Positions 7,936 to 17,700 of a stretch of 32,871 nt of DNA are shown here, one piece after another. Numbering within the stretch: position 1 is the stretch's first letter; each line of letters opens with the position of its first letter. Source of the DNA: Staphylococcus intermedius NCTC 11048. GTDB lineage: Bacteria; Bacillota; Bacilli; Staphylococcales; Staphylococcaceae. Location: contig NZ_PPQH01000036.1 in the NCBI RefSeq assembly GCF_002902385.1, positions 1-32,871 of the forward strand. Direction: 5' to 3'. Below the pieces are notes generated by a model. That model worked only from the letters and a program-made list of their open reading frames with translations, was not told the DNA's origin and did no database searches. The translations under genes were made by a program, and so were the position numbers.

Positions 7936-10727
7936 CTAACTGCTATATTTTTCTGTGACTTCTTCAATAAATGAAATAATCGCTTTTTTCGTTTGCCGTT
8001 TTTCTTTGAGCTTTTTATCACTCACTAAATCTTTTAATTCCGCTTGATTCACGATACCACTATATTCAAACTCGCCTGTTAAAGCCTTCAGAACATCTTC
8101 GTCGACTGCTTGTTGATGCGCGAATTGATTAAACTCTGCTTCACGTTTCGCATTTTCAAATAAAATATACGCTTCATCAATGTTGTCATCCTCAGACAAT
8201 TGTGGCACTACTTCATCAATAAATTCACGAATTAAGTCCCGTTTCAAACGCAACACTGGATCATCCGCATTGTCTAAAATACGTCGAATCTGTTCACGAT
8301 TCCGTTGTTGCTCGGCATCATCTTTTAAGTCGATTTGACGAACGAGATGCATAATATAAGACACATTAATCAGATCATTACGCAAAATTTCAATTTCAAA
8401 ATCGATGTCATCTAAAATCGATACTTGTTCGACGTTACCCCGTTTTGCCTTCACTTCATCATAAATGGCATAGTATTTACTCTTATAGTCTTCAAACTCT
8501 TGGCCATCCATACCAATATTGTCAGTGGTAAACTCGAATTCATCAAATGCTTTGAGTCGCAACACAAGTTTTGACACGAGACGAAATGCTTCGACAAACG
8601 CCTTTTTCCCCTCTTCATCAAACACTTCATCCATCGCTTGAGGTGTTGGTGCGATAGTTTTCAAGGCTTCCAACGCATCGACAAATTCTGCTTTGTACGC
8701 TTCATAACTTTTCATAAGGACACGATCTGTATCATCCGTTTGTGAGAACAGTTTTAGCGCTTTGTCTGTATTCCGCTTTAAGTTACGGTAATTGACGATT
8801 TTCCCAAATGGCTTCGTCTCTTTTTCAACACGGTTCGTACGAGAATACGCTTGGATGAGGTCATGATACTTCAAGTTTTTATCGACATAAAGTGTGTTCA
8901 ACACTTTACTGTCAAACCCTGTCAAAAACATATTGACGACAATGAGTATATCAATTTTGTTATCTTTTACACCTTTTTTCACATTTTTAGAGACGTGATT
9001 GAAATATTCTGGGAATGTATCTGTCGTAAAATTCGTCCCAAAGTGCGCATTATAATCTTGCATGATGCTTTCTAATTGATCTCTAGAATGCGCTTCAACC
9101 ACACTACCTTCTTGTTGCGCTTCATTTGCTGCATACGTAAAAATACCCGCAACTTTTAAAGGATGTTCATCCCCTTGACTGATCTTTTTAAATGCATCGT
9201 AATACTTTATCAGTGCTGGGATACTTTGTACTGTTAAAATCGCTGAATACTGGCGATTGCGTGTGTATTTATCGTGATTGTCTCGAATATGACGGACGAT
9301 TAAGTCAATGCGCTTATCCGCCAACCACACCTCATCTTTGTTAATGCCTTCCACCATATCATCAGTTTCTGTTTGAATATGTTGCGTTTTAATTGTATTA
9401 ATGTAATCGACAGAAAAGCCCAAAACATTACCATCGTGAATCGCATTTTTGATTAAATAAGAGTGCAAGTTTCGACCAAAAATGTCTGCCGTACTCCGAC
9501 CATCTTGACTTTTATTCTCTTCAAAACGTGGCGTCCCTGTAAACCCAAAGTATTGCGCATTGTTAAAATGTTGACGCACGACTCGATGCATATCACCAAA
9601 TTGACTGCGGTGACATTCATCAATAATGAACACTACTTTATCGGTTTTATATTGTTCGAGCGCCGCTGCATTATTTTGAACCGCTTTTGACATTTTTTGA
9701 ATTGTCGTCACAATGAGGGGCAAACTTTTGTCATTCAACTGTTTCACAAGCTGTGACGTATTGTTTGTTTTATCCACCGAACCTTTAGAAAACTTATTAA
9801 ACTCTTCTTCTGTTTGGCTATCTAAATCTTTTCGGTCAACTAGGAAGATCACTTTTTTAATATTTTCTTGTTCTGAGAGGACTTGACTCGCTTTAAAGGA
9901 AGTGAGCGTTTTACCACTCCCTGTCGTATGCCAAATATAGCCATTGCTGTTCGTTTCCGTCGCTTGATGGATCAGCGCTTCCACAGCATGCACTTGGTAG
10001 GGACGCATCGCCATCAACACATGATCCGTTTCATTTAAAATCATGTAACGTGAAATCATCTTAGCTAAATGACACGGTCTTAAAAACGTATCCGTGAAGT
10101 CACCTAACGTATTGATGCGGTGATTGTCTTTGTCACTCCAATAAAACATATGACTTTTTAAAATTTCGCCATCATTATTCGACATATAGCGTGTTTCGAT
10201 ACCGTTACTAATAATAAAAAGTTGTATATAACGAAACAGCCCTGTGTAATTTTGTTTACGATAGCGCATCACTTGGTTAAACGCTTCGTTGATATCAATC
10301 CCACGTCGCTTCAATTCGATTTGCGCGAGCGGTAACCCATTCACTAAAAGCGTCACATCATAACGCGCTTTATATTGATCGTTAACTGCGATTTGATTCG
10401 TCACTTGAAACGTATTTTTACACCAATGCCGCGTATCTAAAAATGACAAATACACCTCAGACTCATCATCACGCTTCAACGGCAATTTATCACGTAAAAT
10501 ACGCGCACTCTCAAAAATACCCTTACCATTGATCATCGTTAATAAGCGTTGAAATTCTTTATCTGACAGTGGTTTGCCTTCTAGTTTTCAGCATGACGTT
10601 CATTTAATATATGTCGAAAATTATCCAACAGCTGCTGTTCATCTCGAATCGTTACAGTTTCATAGCCATTAGATTTTAATTGTGCCATCATTTCTTTTTC
10701 TAATGCGAACTCACTTTGGTAAACCAT
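7936..10727 (-). pseudogene. hsdR: Type I restriction endonuclease subunit HsdR, frameshifted near the N-terminus
   Basis: HsdR is the ATP-dependent translocase and nuclease of the type I complex. Translation from ATG 10727 (upstream GGTAGGGG) gives [20 protein letters not shown], typical of HsdR N-termini, but stops at TAG 10583-10581 after 48 codons. The very next bases in another frame read [17 protein letters not shown] and run straight into an open frame of 866 codons ending at 7936. The shift lies in a run of four A residues (10588-10585, minus strand); five would restore a protein of about 930 residues. The long frame carries a PD-(D/E)xK-type nuclease core (D60 and ELK 74-76, counted from ATG 10536), Walker A TGSGKT (205-210), DECH (306-309) and the remaining helicase motifs. 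An internal start at 10536 would omit about 64 residues. This could be a true mutation, phase variation or a sequencing error. Confidence 0.85.
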
Positions 10728-10955
10728 AAAATCCCCTACCTTTGTTTCTCTTAAAACATATTATAATATATTATGCTTTTGAATGGTGTGAATTTTATAA
10801 TTATTAGCGATTTAACGATAAGAAAGTAAAATATTGTGTTTCTGGATAGTTTGATGTGTTATAGAACATATCGGTAACATGTGTATTGACAACCCTGCTG
10901 ATTGCTGAACGATTCTTCATTGATGTTTAGAATTAGCCTTATTGATGCAATCTTG

Positions 10956-10988
10956 GGCTCGCGTTCCTAGGGGCTAGGAACACGAGCC
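10956..10988. repeat. Head-to-head repeat-end palindrome
   Basis: GGCTCGCGTTCCTAG at 10956-10970 faces CTAGGAACACGAGCC at 10974-10988 with three bases between, and only one pair is mismatched. Both arms are the 3' end module (CTAGGAACGCGAGCC) of the dispersed repeat, so two copies meet tail to tail here. Confidence 0.75.
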
Positions 10989-11184
10989 TTAAAGTTCAAA
11001 ACCTGCAAAATACTCACCTAATCCCCTTCCTCTCATTGTAAAGTAAACAAGGAAGCAACAAGTAGAAACTTTGCCATTTTATTTTCGAACGAAACGTTTC
11101 TCGAAATACACGAAGCATCTCGGTCCCCTGTTTTTCAATTCGACGACCATACCCCAGATTGTGAACCTAGGCGAGACTCCTGAG
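10974..11184 (+). repeat. 211-base direct repeat, first copy
   Basis: It runs from CTAGGAACACGAGCC to GCGAGACTCCTGAG and matches 11417-11628 at most positions. Inside is a palindromic stretch near 11084-11107 with GAAACGTTTC at its centre and TTTCG/CGAAA on the flanks. It also carries the CAGATTGTGAACCTAGGC outer-stem arm of the dispersed repeat. Confidence 0.85.
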
Positions 11185-11416
11185 CGACAAAGTTCAATAC
11201 AAATGCATGTGTTTAAACCTTGAAAGTGGCTACTGGTTATCGCAGTAGCTGTCTGACTTCTCAATACGCTTGCTTTTGAGAAGCCTAGTCAGCCTTGCGG
11301 GGACAGTACAACGAAATCTTTGTTACACATGAGATTTCTGTACTGCTCCCAAAATCCAATCCGGCTTCATTCCAGTGTTCACCTTAATCAAGCCGAATTT
11401 AGTTGAGGCAAGTCCC

Positions 11417-11628
11417 CTAGGAACGCGAGCCTTAAGGTCCACAACCTGCAAAATACTCACCTAATCCCCTTCCTCTCATTGTAAAGTAAACAAGGAAGCA
11501 ACAAGTAGAAACTTCGCCATTTTATTTTCGAACGAAACGTCTCTCGAAATACACGAAGCATCTCGGTCCCCTGTTTTTTCATCCCGACGGCCACACCCCA
11601 GATTGTGAACCTAGGCGAGACTCTTGAG
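11417..11628 (+). repeat. 212-base direct repeat, second copy
   Basis: Second copy of 10974-11184. Here the central palindrome is GAAACGTCTC. It is followed directly by a complete compact hairpin module: GCTGAGCC (11635-11642), apical CCAACGCTTT arm, and the returning GGATCAGC arm. The outer arm CAGATTGTGAACCTAGGC pairs with GCCTATAGGTTCACAATCTG, which ends near 11748. Confidence 0.85.
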
Positions 11629-11791
11629 GGATCAGCTGAGCCGGAAAATCCACCAACGCTTTCACTAAATGTCACAGTTCGAACAAAGCGTTGGTTAGTT
11701 GAAGGATCAGCCCCTAAGAACGCGAGCCTATAGGTTCACAATCTGAAAGATTCCCACTAAAATCAATGTCACCGAAATGTCAAAAAACCGC

Positions 11792-11829
11792 AAAAAAAAA
11801 CACCGAGATGCTTCACACATCCCAGTGTT
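11792..11829 (-). terminator. Terminator of the rnc-smc-ftsY-ylxM-ffh operon
   Basis: On the minus strand AACACTGGGATG (11829-11818) pairs with CATCTCGGTGTT (11810-11799) as a 12-bp stem with two G-U pairs and a seven-base loop, followed by a run of T residues. It lies 8 bases after the ffh stop and is a textbook intrinsic terminator. Confidence 0.92.
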
Positions 11830-11836
11830 CTCAAAA

Positions 11837-13204
11837 TTAAAATGGCAAATTCATACCTTTTAACATATTTTGCAATTGCGCTTGCTTGCCTTTTTTACCT
11901 TTACCGCCACCCGTAAACTGCTTCATCATCTTCTTCATATCATTAAACTGCTTCAACAAACGGTTCACTTCTTGCAATGTACGTCCTGAACCCGCCGCAA
12001 TACGACGCTTTCTTGAAACATTCAATTTATCTGGATTTTCACGTTCTTCAGGTGTCATAGATTGAATAATCGCCTTAATATGATCGATTTGCTTGTCGCT
12101 CATATTCAGCTTATCCAAACCTTTCATCTTATTCATACCTGGAATCATTTTCATAATGTCATCCAGTGGTCCAAGATTTTTCACTTGATCCAATTGTTCT
12201 AAAAAGTCTTCTAATGTAAATGAAGACGTACGCATTTTTTTCTCTAAATCTCTTGCTTTTTCTTCATCGACATCTTGTTGTGCTTTTTCAATCAGACTTA
12301 ATACATCGCCCATACCTAAAATACGTGACGCCATACGTTCAGGATGGAATAACTCTAAGCCGTCTAATTTTTCACTCATCCCGATAAATTTAATCGGTTT
12401 GTTAGTGACTGCGCGGATTGAAAGTGCCGCACCCCCACGAGTGTCACCATCTAATTTGGTTAATGTGACACCTGTGACATCAAGCTGTTGGTCAAATGAT
12501 TCTGCCACATTGACAGCATCTTGACCTGTCATCGCATCCACAACGAGCATGATTTCATCTGGCTTCGAAATCTCTTTCACTTCTTGTAATTCGTTCATTA
12601 ATGCTTCGTCGATGTGTAGACGACCGGCTGTATCGATAATGACAAAATCTAAATGTTCAGCTTTGGCATGTTGTAGCGCGTTTTGGACGATTTGTTGTGG
12701 TGGCACTTGATCGCCTTCGCTATATACCGGAATATCGATTTGTTTCCCTACTGTTTGTAATTGGTTAATCGCTGCTGGACGATAAATGTCGCCGGCTACG
12801 AGTAACGGTTTTTTGTTATATTTTTTGCGCATTAACAGTGCTAGTTTCCCTGCTGTTGTCGTTTTACCAGCACCTTGTAAGCCGACCATCATGACAACAG
12901 TTGGTGGTTTTTTCGCCATGGTAATCGACGTGTTGTCGCCACCCATTAATGTTGTCAATTCTTCTTGTACGATTTTGATGACTTGTTGCCCTGGTGTTAA
13001 AGACTTCATCACATCAGATCCTAATGCACGTTCTGAAACTGTATTGACAAAGTTTTTAACGACTTTAAAGTTAACGTCCGCTTCGAGTAAAGCAAGACGT
13101 ACTTCACGCATCATTGCTTTGATATCAGCTTCAGTCACTTTACCTTTACCTTTTATTTTCTGCATCGTTGCCTGCAGTCGATCGGATAATCCTTCAAAAG
13201 CCAT
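11837..13204 (-). CDS. ffh: Signal recognition particle protein Ffh (SRP54)
   Basis: The 455-residue GTPase binds the 4.5S/6S SRP RNA and signal peptides on emerging membrane proteins, then docks with FtsY at the membrane. Visible parts are the N domain (1-85) and the G domain with GLQGAGKT (108-115), DTAGRL (191-196) and TKLDGD (249-254). The C-terminal M domain includes the RNA-binding SGRTLQEVN region and a methionine- and lysine-rich tail (MKKMMKQF, QNMLKGMNLPF). GGAGGG lies 7 bases before the ATG and the gap from ylxM is 13 bases. It ends the operon. Normally rpsP follows; here 8 kb of restriction-modification genes and repeats intervene. Confidence 0.98.
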   Translation of the reverse strand: MAFEGLSDRLQATMQKIKGKGKVTEADIKAMMREVRLALLEADVNFKVVKNFVNTVSERALGSDVMKSLTPGQQVIKIVQEELTTLMGGDNTSITMAKKPPTVVMMVGLQGAGKTTTAGKLALLMRKKYNKKPLLVAGDIYRPAAINQLQTVGKQIDIPVYSEGDQVPPQQIVQNALQHAKAEHLDFVIIDTAGRLHIDEALMNELQEVKEISKPDEIMLVVDAMTGQDAVNVAESFDQQLDVTGVTLTKLDGDTRGGAALSIRAVTNKPIKFIGMSEKLDGLELFHPERMASRILGMGDVLSLIEKAQQDVDEEKARDLEKKMRTSSFTLEDFLEQLDQVKNLGPLDDIMKMIPGMNKMKGLDKLNMSDKQIDHIKAIIQSMTPEERENPDKLNVSRKRRIAAGSGRTLQEVNRLLKQFNDMKKMMKQFTGGGKGKKGKQAQLQNMLKGMNLPF

Positions 13205-13217
13205 AAAGTGACCCTCC

Positions 13218-13553
13218 TTATTCTAGTTCTTCAAGTTCTTGGATATATTGTTGAATGTGTTCTGGTTCATGAATATGGTCTCGTATATGTTGAAAAATCT
13301 CTTGTCTACGTGTAAATCGGCGATAGAGTCCGAGTTTTTGTTCATAATCTTCTACTAAATCGCCAGTTCTTCTTATGTTATCATACACCGCTTGACGACT
13401 CACTTCAAATGTCTCTGCAATTTCACTGAGCGCATAGTCTTCTAGGTAAAAGAGACGTAAATAGTTGCGTTGCTTTTCCGTGAGTAATGACTGATAAAAG
13501 TCAAAGAGATAATTCATTCGGACGGTTTTGATTAAATCATCGTCATGATGCAT
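13218..13553 (-). CDS. ylxM: SRP-associated helix-turn-helix protein YlxM
   Basis: The 111-residue YlxM family protein contains a sigma-factor-like helix-turn-helix: [20 protein letters not shown] followed by [19 protein letters not shown] (about residues 19-58). The C-terminal part is helical and charged. In streptococci the homologue binds SRP RNA and Ffh and modulates SRP GTPase activity; the same role here is inferred from family and position. It lies between ftsY (3-base gap) and ffh (13-base gap) on the same strand. Length is usual for the family. Confidence 0.93.
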   Translation of the reverse strand: MHHDDDLIKTVRMNYLFDFYQSLLTEKQRNYLRLFYLEDYALSEIAETFEVSRQAVYDNIRRTGDLVEDYEQKLGLYRRFTRRQEIFQHIRDHIHEPEHIQQYIQELEELE

Positions 13554-13556
13554 CGT

Positions 13557-14756
13557 CTATCCCTCATTTTCAGGTTGATTTTCCTCTGCTTCTGGTACAT
13601 TTTGTTCAATCATATCTGCAAATAAGCCGTAAACATAGCTTTCTGCGTTGAACGGTTGTAAATCATCCAATTTTTCACCTAAACCGACGTATTTCACTGG
13701 GATGTGCAATTCGTTACGGATAGCGAGGACGATACCCCCTTTAGCTGTTCCATCGAGTTTGGTTAACACGATGCCTGTCACGTCTGTCACTTCTTTAAAT
13801 GCTTTCGCTTGTGCCAATGCATTTTGTCCTGTTGTCGCATCAAGTGCAAGCAATACTTCATGAGGTGCATCCGGTACTGAACGGCTAATGACACGTTTCA
13901 CTTTTTCAAGTTCGTTCATTAAGTTTTGCTTGTTTTGTAGACGACCTGCTGTATCACAAATTAAAATGTCGACACCTTTATTTTTCGCGGCGTTAATTGC
14001 ATCGTACATGACAGCTGCTGGGTCAGATCCTTCACCTTGGCGAATGACATCAACACCTACACGTTGACCCCAGACTTCAAGCTGTTCGATAGCCCCTGCA
14101 CGGAATGTGTCACCAGCAGCTAACATTACTTTTTTACCTTGTGCTTGATAACGGTGCGCAAGTTTACCGATTGTCGTCGTTTTACCAACACCATTTACAC
14201 CGACCATTAAAATGACATTCAATCGGCCGTCTTCAATATTCATCTCTTCTGATTTATCATCATCTTGTTGATAAATTTCTACAATTTTTTCAACAATCGC
14301 TTCACGTAAATCTTCTGTTTCAGTAATATTGCGGCGTTTCGCTTCCATACGTAATTCATCCACAAGTTCCATCACTGTATTGAATCCGACGTCGGCTTGG
14401 ATTAACATTTCTTCTAATGCTTCAAAGAAATCTTCATCGACTTTGCGATAATGTGCCAATAAATTGTTTAATTGATTTTGGAAGTTTTCACGTGATTTTT
14501 CAAGGCCTTCACGGAATTTCGCACCGATTTTTTGAGATTCGAGCTCTTCAAATTCTTCAATCGACATTAATCCGTCATCAAATTCGTCCTCTACAGATGT
14601 GAGGTCATTATCTTGATGTACTGTTTCTCCCGGAGCTGCATGTTGTGTACGCTCCGGCTCTTGGTGTTCAACGGCATCTTGTTGTAAATCTTGTTTCAGT
14701 TGTTGTTCTTTATCAGGATTCGCAAATTTATCCTTTAATCGTTTAAAAAAGCTCAT
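13557..14756 (-). CDS. ftsY: SRP receptor FtsY
   Basis: The 399-residue membrane-associated GTPase is the docking partner of Ffh. The first 90 residues form a charged, Gln/Glu/Asp-rich A region starting with a basic amphipathic helix (MSFFKRLKDKFANPDKEQ), suited to membrane contact. The N domain spans about 95-165. The G domain has GVNGVGKT (186-193), DTAGRLQNKQNLMNELEKVK, and TKLDGTAKGG. The C-terminal tail is acidic (PEAEENQPENEG). It follows smc with a single base between the stop and the start codon, so translation is probably coupled. Confidence 0.98.
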   Translation of the reverse strand: MSFFKRLKDKFANPDKEQQLKQDLQQDAVEHQEPERTQHAAPGETVHQDNDLTSVEDEFDDGLMSIEEFEELESQKIGAKFREGLEKSRENFQNQLNNLLAHYRKVDEDFFEALEEMLIQADVGFNTVMELVDELRMEAKRRNITETEDLREAIVEKIVEIYQQDDDKSEEMNIEDGRLNVILMVGVNGVGKTTTIGKLAHRYQAQGKKVMLAAGDTFRAGAIEQLEVWGQRVGVDVIRQGEGSDPAAVMYDAINAAKNKGVDILICDTAGRLQNKQNLMNELEKVKRVISRSVPDAPHEVLLALDATTGQNALAQAKAFKEVTDVTGIVLTKLDGTAKGGIVLAIRNELHIPVKYVGLGEKLDDLQPFNAESYVYGLFADMIEQNVPEAEENQPENEG

Positions 14757-14757
14757 A

Positions 14758-17700
14758 TTATGCTTGATCCTCCTTCAATACTTCATCTATCGTATTTAAA
14801 TTCACGCTGACGAGTCGCGATACACCCATTTCTTGCATGGTCACACCGTATAGACAATCACACATTTCCATCGTCCCTTTGCGGTGGGTAATAACAATGA
14901 ATTGCGTCTCTTTCGATAATGTTTTCAAGTATGTTGCATATCGTATGACGTTCGCTTCATCCAATGCGGCTTCAACCTCATCCAGAATGACAAATGGTGC
15001 AGATCTCACCTTCAGTATTGCAAACAGTAATGCGATGGCACTTAATGCACGTTCGCCCCCACTTAATAGTGACAAGTGTTGCAATTTTTTACCGGGTGGT
15101 TGAACTCGAATATCAACACCCGCTGTTAAGTAGTCTTTTTCCGTCAATATGAGTTCCGCTTGACCGCCACCGAATAAGTTTTTAAACACACTCGCAAAAT
15201 GATCTTGAATCGCATGGAAGGTCGTACTGAAACGTTCAGCCACTTCTGCATCCATTTCTTGAATGATTTGTTCTAACGTTGCTTTTGCTTCTCGTAAATC
15301 ATTACGTTGCTCAGATAAGAACGTATAGCGTGCTGAAACTTCTTCATATTGCTCAGTCGCATTCAAATTCACATGTCCTAATTCATCAATCGACATTTGT
15401 GTCAGTTTCACTTTTTGACGTAACGCTTCAATGTTCGCGTCTTCTATTGGATAAGTCGATTTCGCATGTTCAAACGTCATATGATATTTTTCGTTCAAAT
15501 GTTTCAACGCTTGATCAATGAGGACATCTAAACGAGACTGTGCAGATTTAATATTTTGATACTGGTTTTCAATTTCTAGCAATTTTTGATGGATGGACTC
15601 TAGCGCTTGTTCATTCGATTCAATCAAATCTTCAATATCTTGGCGCTGTTGACGTAATTGTTGTTGTGCTTCGAGATGACGTGCTTTGGCTTCTTGATAT
15701 TGTGTGATTTGTGCTTGAATTTTCTCAAGTGTTGAACGATCATTCACTTCATCTGAATTGATCAGTGCCAATTGCTCTTTCAATTTTTGTTGTTGATCAT
15801 CGATTTGCTGTTGTTCCTTGTCCAAACGTTTTAATTGTTGTTGTTGTGTTTTGATTCGTTCTACAACGACCGCAAGATCAGACTTATATTGATGAAGTTG
15901 TTGTTGTAATTGTGATGCATGAGCTTGTGAGACTTTGCGTTGCTCTGTCATCGCTTGGATTTGTTGCTCCATCTGTTTGAGCTGTTCCGCGATTTCAGCT
16001 TGGCGCGCTTGTTTATCTTTTAATGTTGCTTCACTTTTATCACTTTGGTAACCATCATTTTTTTCAAACTCAAACTCTTCATGTTCATTTTTTAAACGTT
16101 GTTCGATTTCACGATAACGATCATGTTCTAATGACAAATCGTGAAGTTCTTGTTTGTACGCGTTGAAATCCTGTTGTGCTGCGACATATTGTTCACTCAA
16201 TGTATCTTGTTGTGCTTTTTGATTTTGACAAAACGCTTCCAATTGCTTCGTCTTTTCGAGATATGTTTCTAACTGTGCTTGTAACTGTTGGAGTTCGTCT
16301 TTTTGTCCAAGTAAACTTTGGCGTTGTTGTGTACCGCCACCCGTCATTGAGCCACCTGGATTCACGACATCCCCTTCTAATGTGACGATACGTGTTTGAT
16401 ATTGGATCGCACGGGCCATGTCATTCGCATTTTTCAAACCGTCTACAATGAGGGTGCGTCCTAACAAATTGTCGATGATCGCTTTGTATGTCGGATCCAC
16501 TTGTACCGCTTCACTCGCGACAGTGACAAAGCCAGTCATTTGTTTTGCTGTCTGTACCACACGTGCATCTAACGTTTTTCCTTTAATGACATTCAATGGT
16601 AAAAATGTCGCGCGTCCTAACTTTTTCGTTTTCAAAAATTGTATCGCTTGGCGGGCTGCGGCTTCATCAGATACAATGACATGTTGCATACTCGCACCTA
16701 AAGCCGTTTCTATCGCTGTCGTATATGTCGAAGGGACATCGATTTGTTGTGCAACTGCGCCGTGAATGCCTTGTAATTGCTGATCTTTAGCTTTTAAAAC
16801 GGCTTTAACACCTTGATAGAAACTACTCAAATCATCTTCACGCATTTTCATCGTTTCAATACGCGCTTTCAACTTATCATTATAACGGTACGCTTGATAT
16901 AGTTGTGATTCTGCCTCTGTTTGTTCAGACTTCGCTTTTGATAATGAAGCTTCAATTTGTTGACAATCATTTTCTATTTTCGTCATTTGACGCTTTTTTT
17001 GTTGTTGGCGTTCCTCAATGTCATGCATATGATGTTGGGCATCTTTCAACTGCGCATAGGCTTCTGTCAACCTAGAATCAATGCGAGATTGTTTCGCTTT
17101 ATGTTCTTCAATCGTTTTCGTCAAAAAGCGAATGTCATTGTTAATATCCGCTTGTTCAGTCATTAATTGGTAATACGTATCTTTTAACGTTTCAACATCT
17201 TTATCCATCGTTTCATCGGACTGATACAATTGTCCTTCCAATTGTTGGATGTCTTGATTCAATTGTTGACGTTTCTCTTTTAATTGATTCAGTGTTTTTT
17301 CAGTTTCTGCTACATCTTGATTTAACTGTTGCTGATGTTGTGCAATAGACGCTTGTTCTTCTTCAATACGTGCGTTAGATTGTGATTGGTTCTTTTGACG
17401 TTCTTCAATCAATTGATACTGCCCTGTCAACTTCTCAACTTGTTCTGTCGTTTCAATCAGTTGTTGATTGACCTTTTCTAACTGTTGATCGACTTCAAAA
17501 CGTTCACCTTTTGCCTTTTGCATCGTATGTGAGATTTGTGATTTTTTATGATGTGTATCCGCTTGCTGACTCTTTAATTCATTCAATGCCGTGTCATGAT
17601 CCGCAATTTGCGTTTGATACGACGCGATGTCATGCACCGTTACGCGAATGTCACTTTCTTTTAAAATGTCGCTCAACTGCAAATACTCTTTCGCAATCGC

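Larger units (their letters stand above)
10728..11790. repeat. Repeat-rich intergenic region between hsdR and ffh
   Basis: This kilobase contains no credible gene. The first 200 bases next to hsdR are AT-rich and include a TATAAT on the minus strand (10765-10760) without a good -35. From 10956 onward it is a mosaic of the dispersed structured repeat: a head-to-head junction hairpin (10956-10988), two 211-base direct repeats (10974-11184 and 11417-11628), a chain of hairpins between them (11185-11416), and a compact apical module with CCAACGCTT/AAGCGTTGG (11629-11750). Two short minus-strand frames (11079-11264 and 11457-11675) come from the direct repeats and are not genes. Confidence 0.75.

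Noticed and set aside
7936..10536. hsdR taken as an intact gene starting at ATG 10536
   Set aside because: The 5' coding sequence up to 10727 encodes clear HsdR N-terminal residues, and 10536 has no ribosome binding site, so the gene is better described as frameshifted.
11079..11264. 61-codon minus-strand frame
   Set aside because: It lies inside the first 211-base direct repeat, has no ribosome binding site, and is the translation of a non-coding repeat.
11457..11675. 72-codon minus-strand frame with a similar SPRFTIWG peptide
   Set aside because: It arises from the second direct repeat and resembles the first only because the DNA is duplicated; it is not evidence of a protein family.
10728..11790. 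CRISPR array
   Set aside because: There are only two long, widely spaced direct repeats and variable hairpins, with no regular short repeats and spacers and no cas genes.
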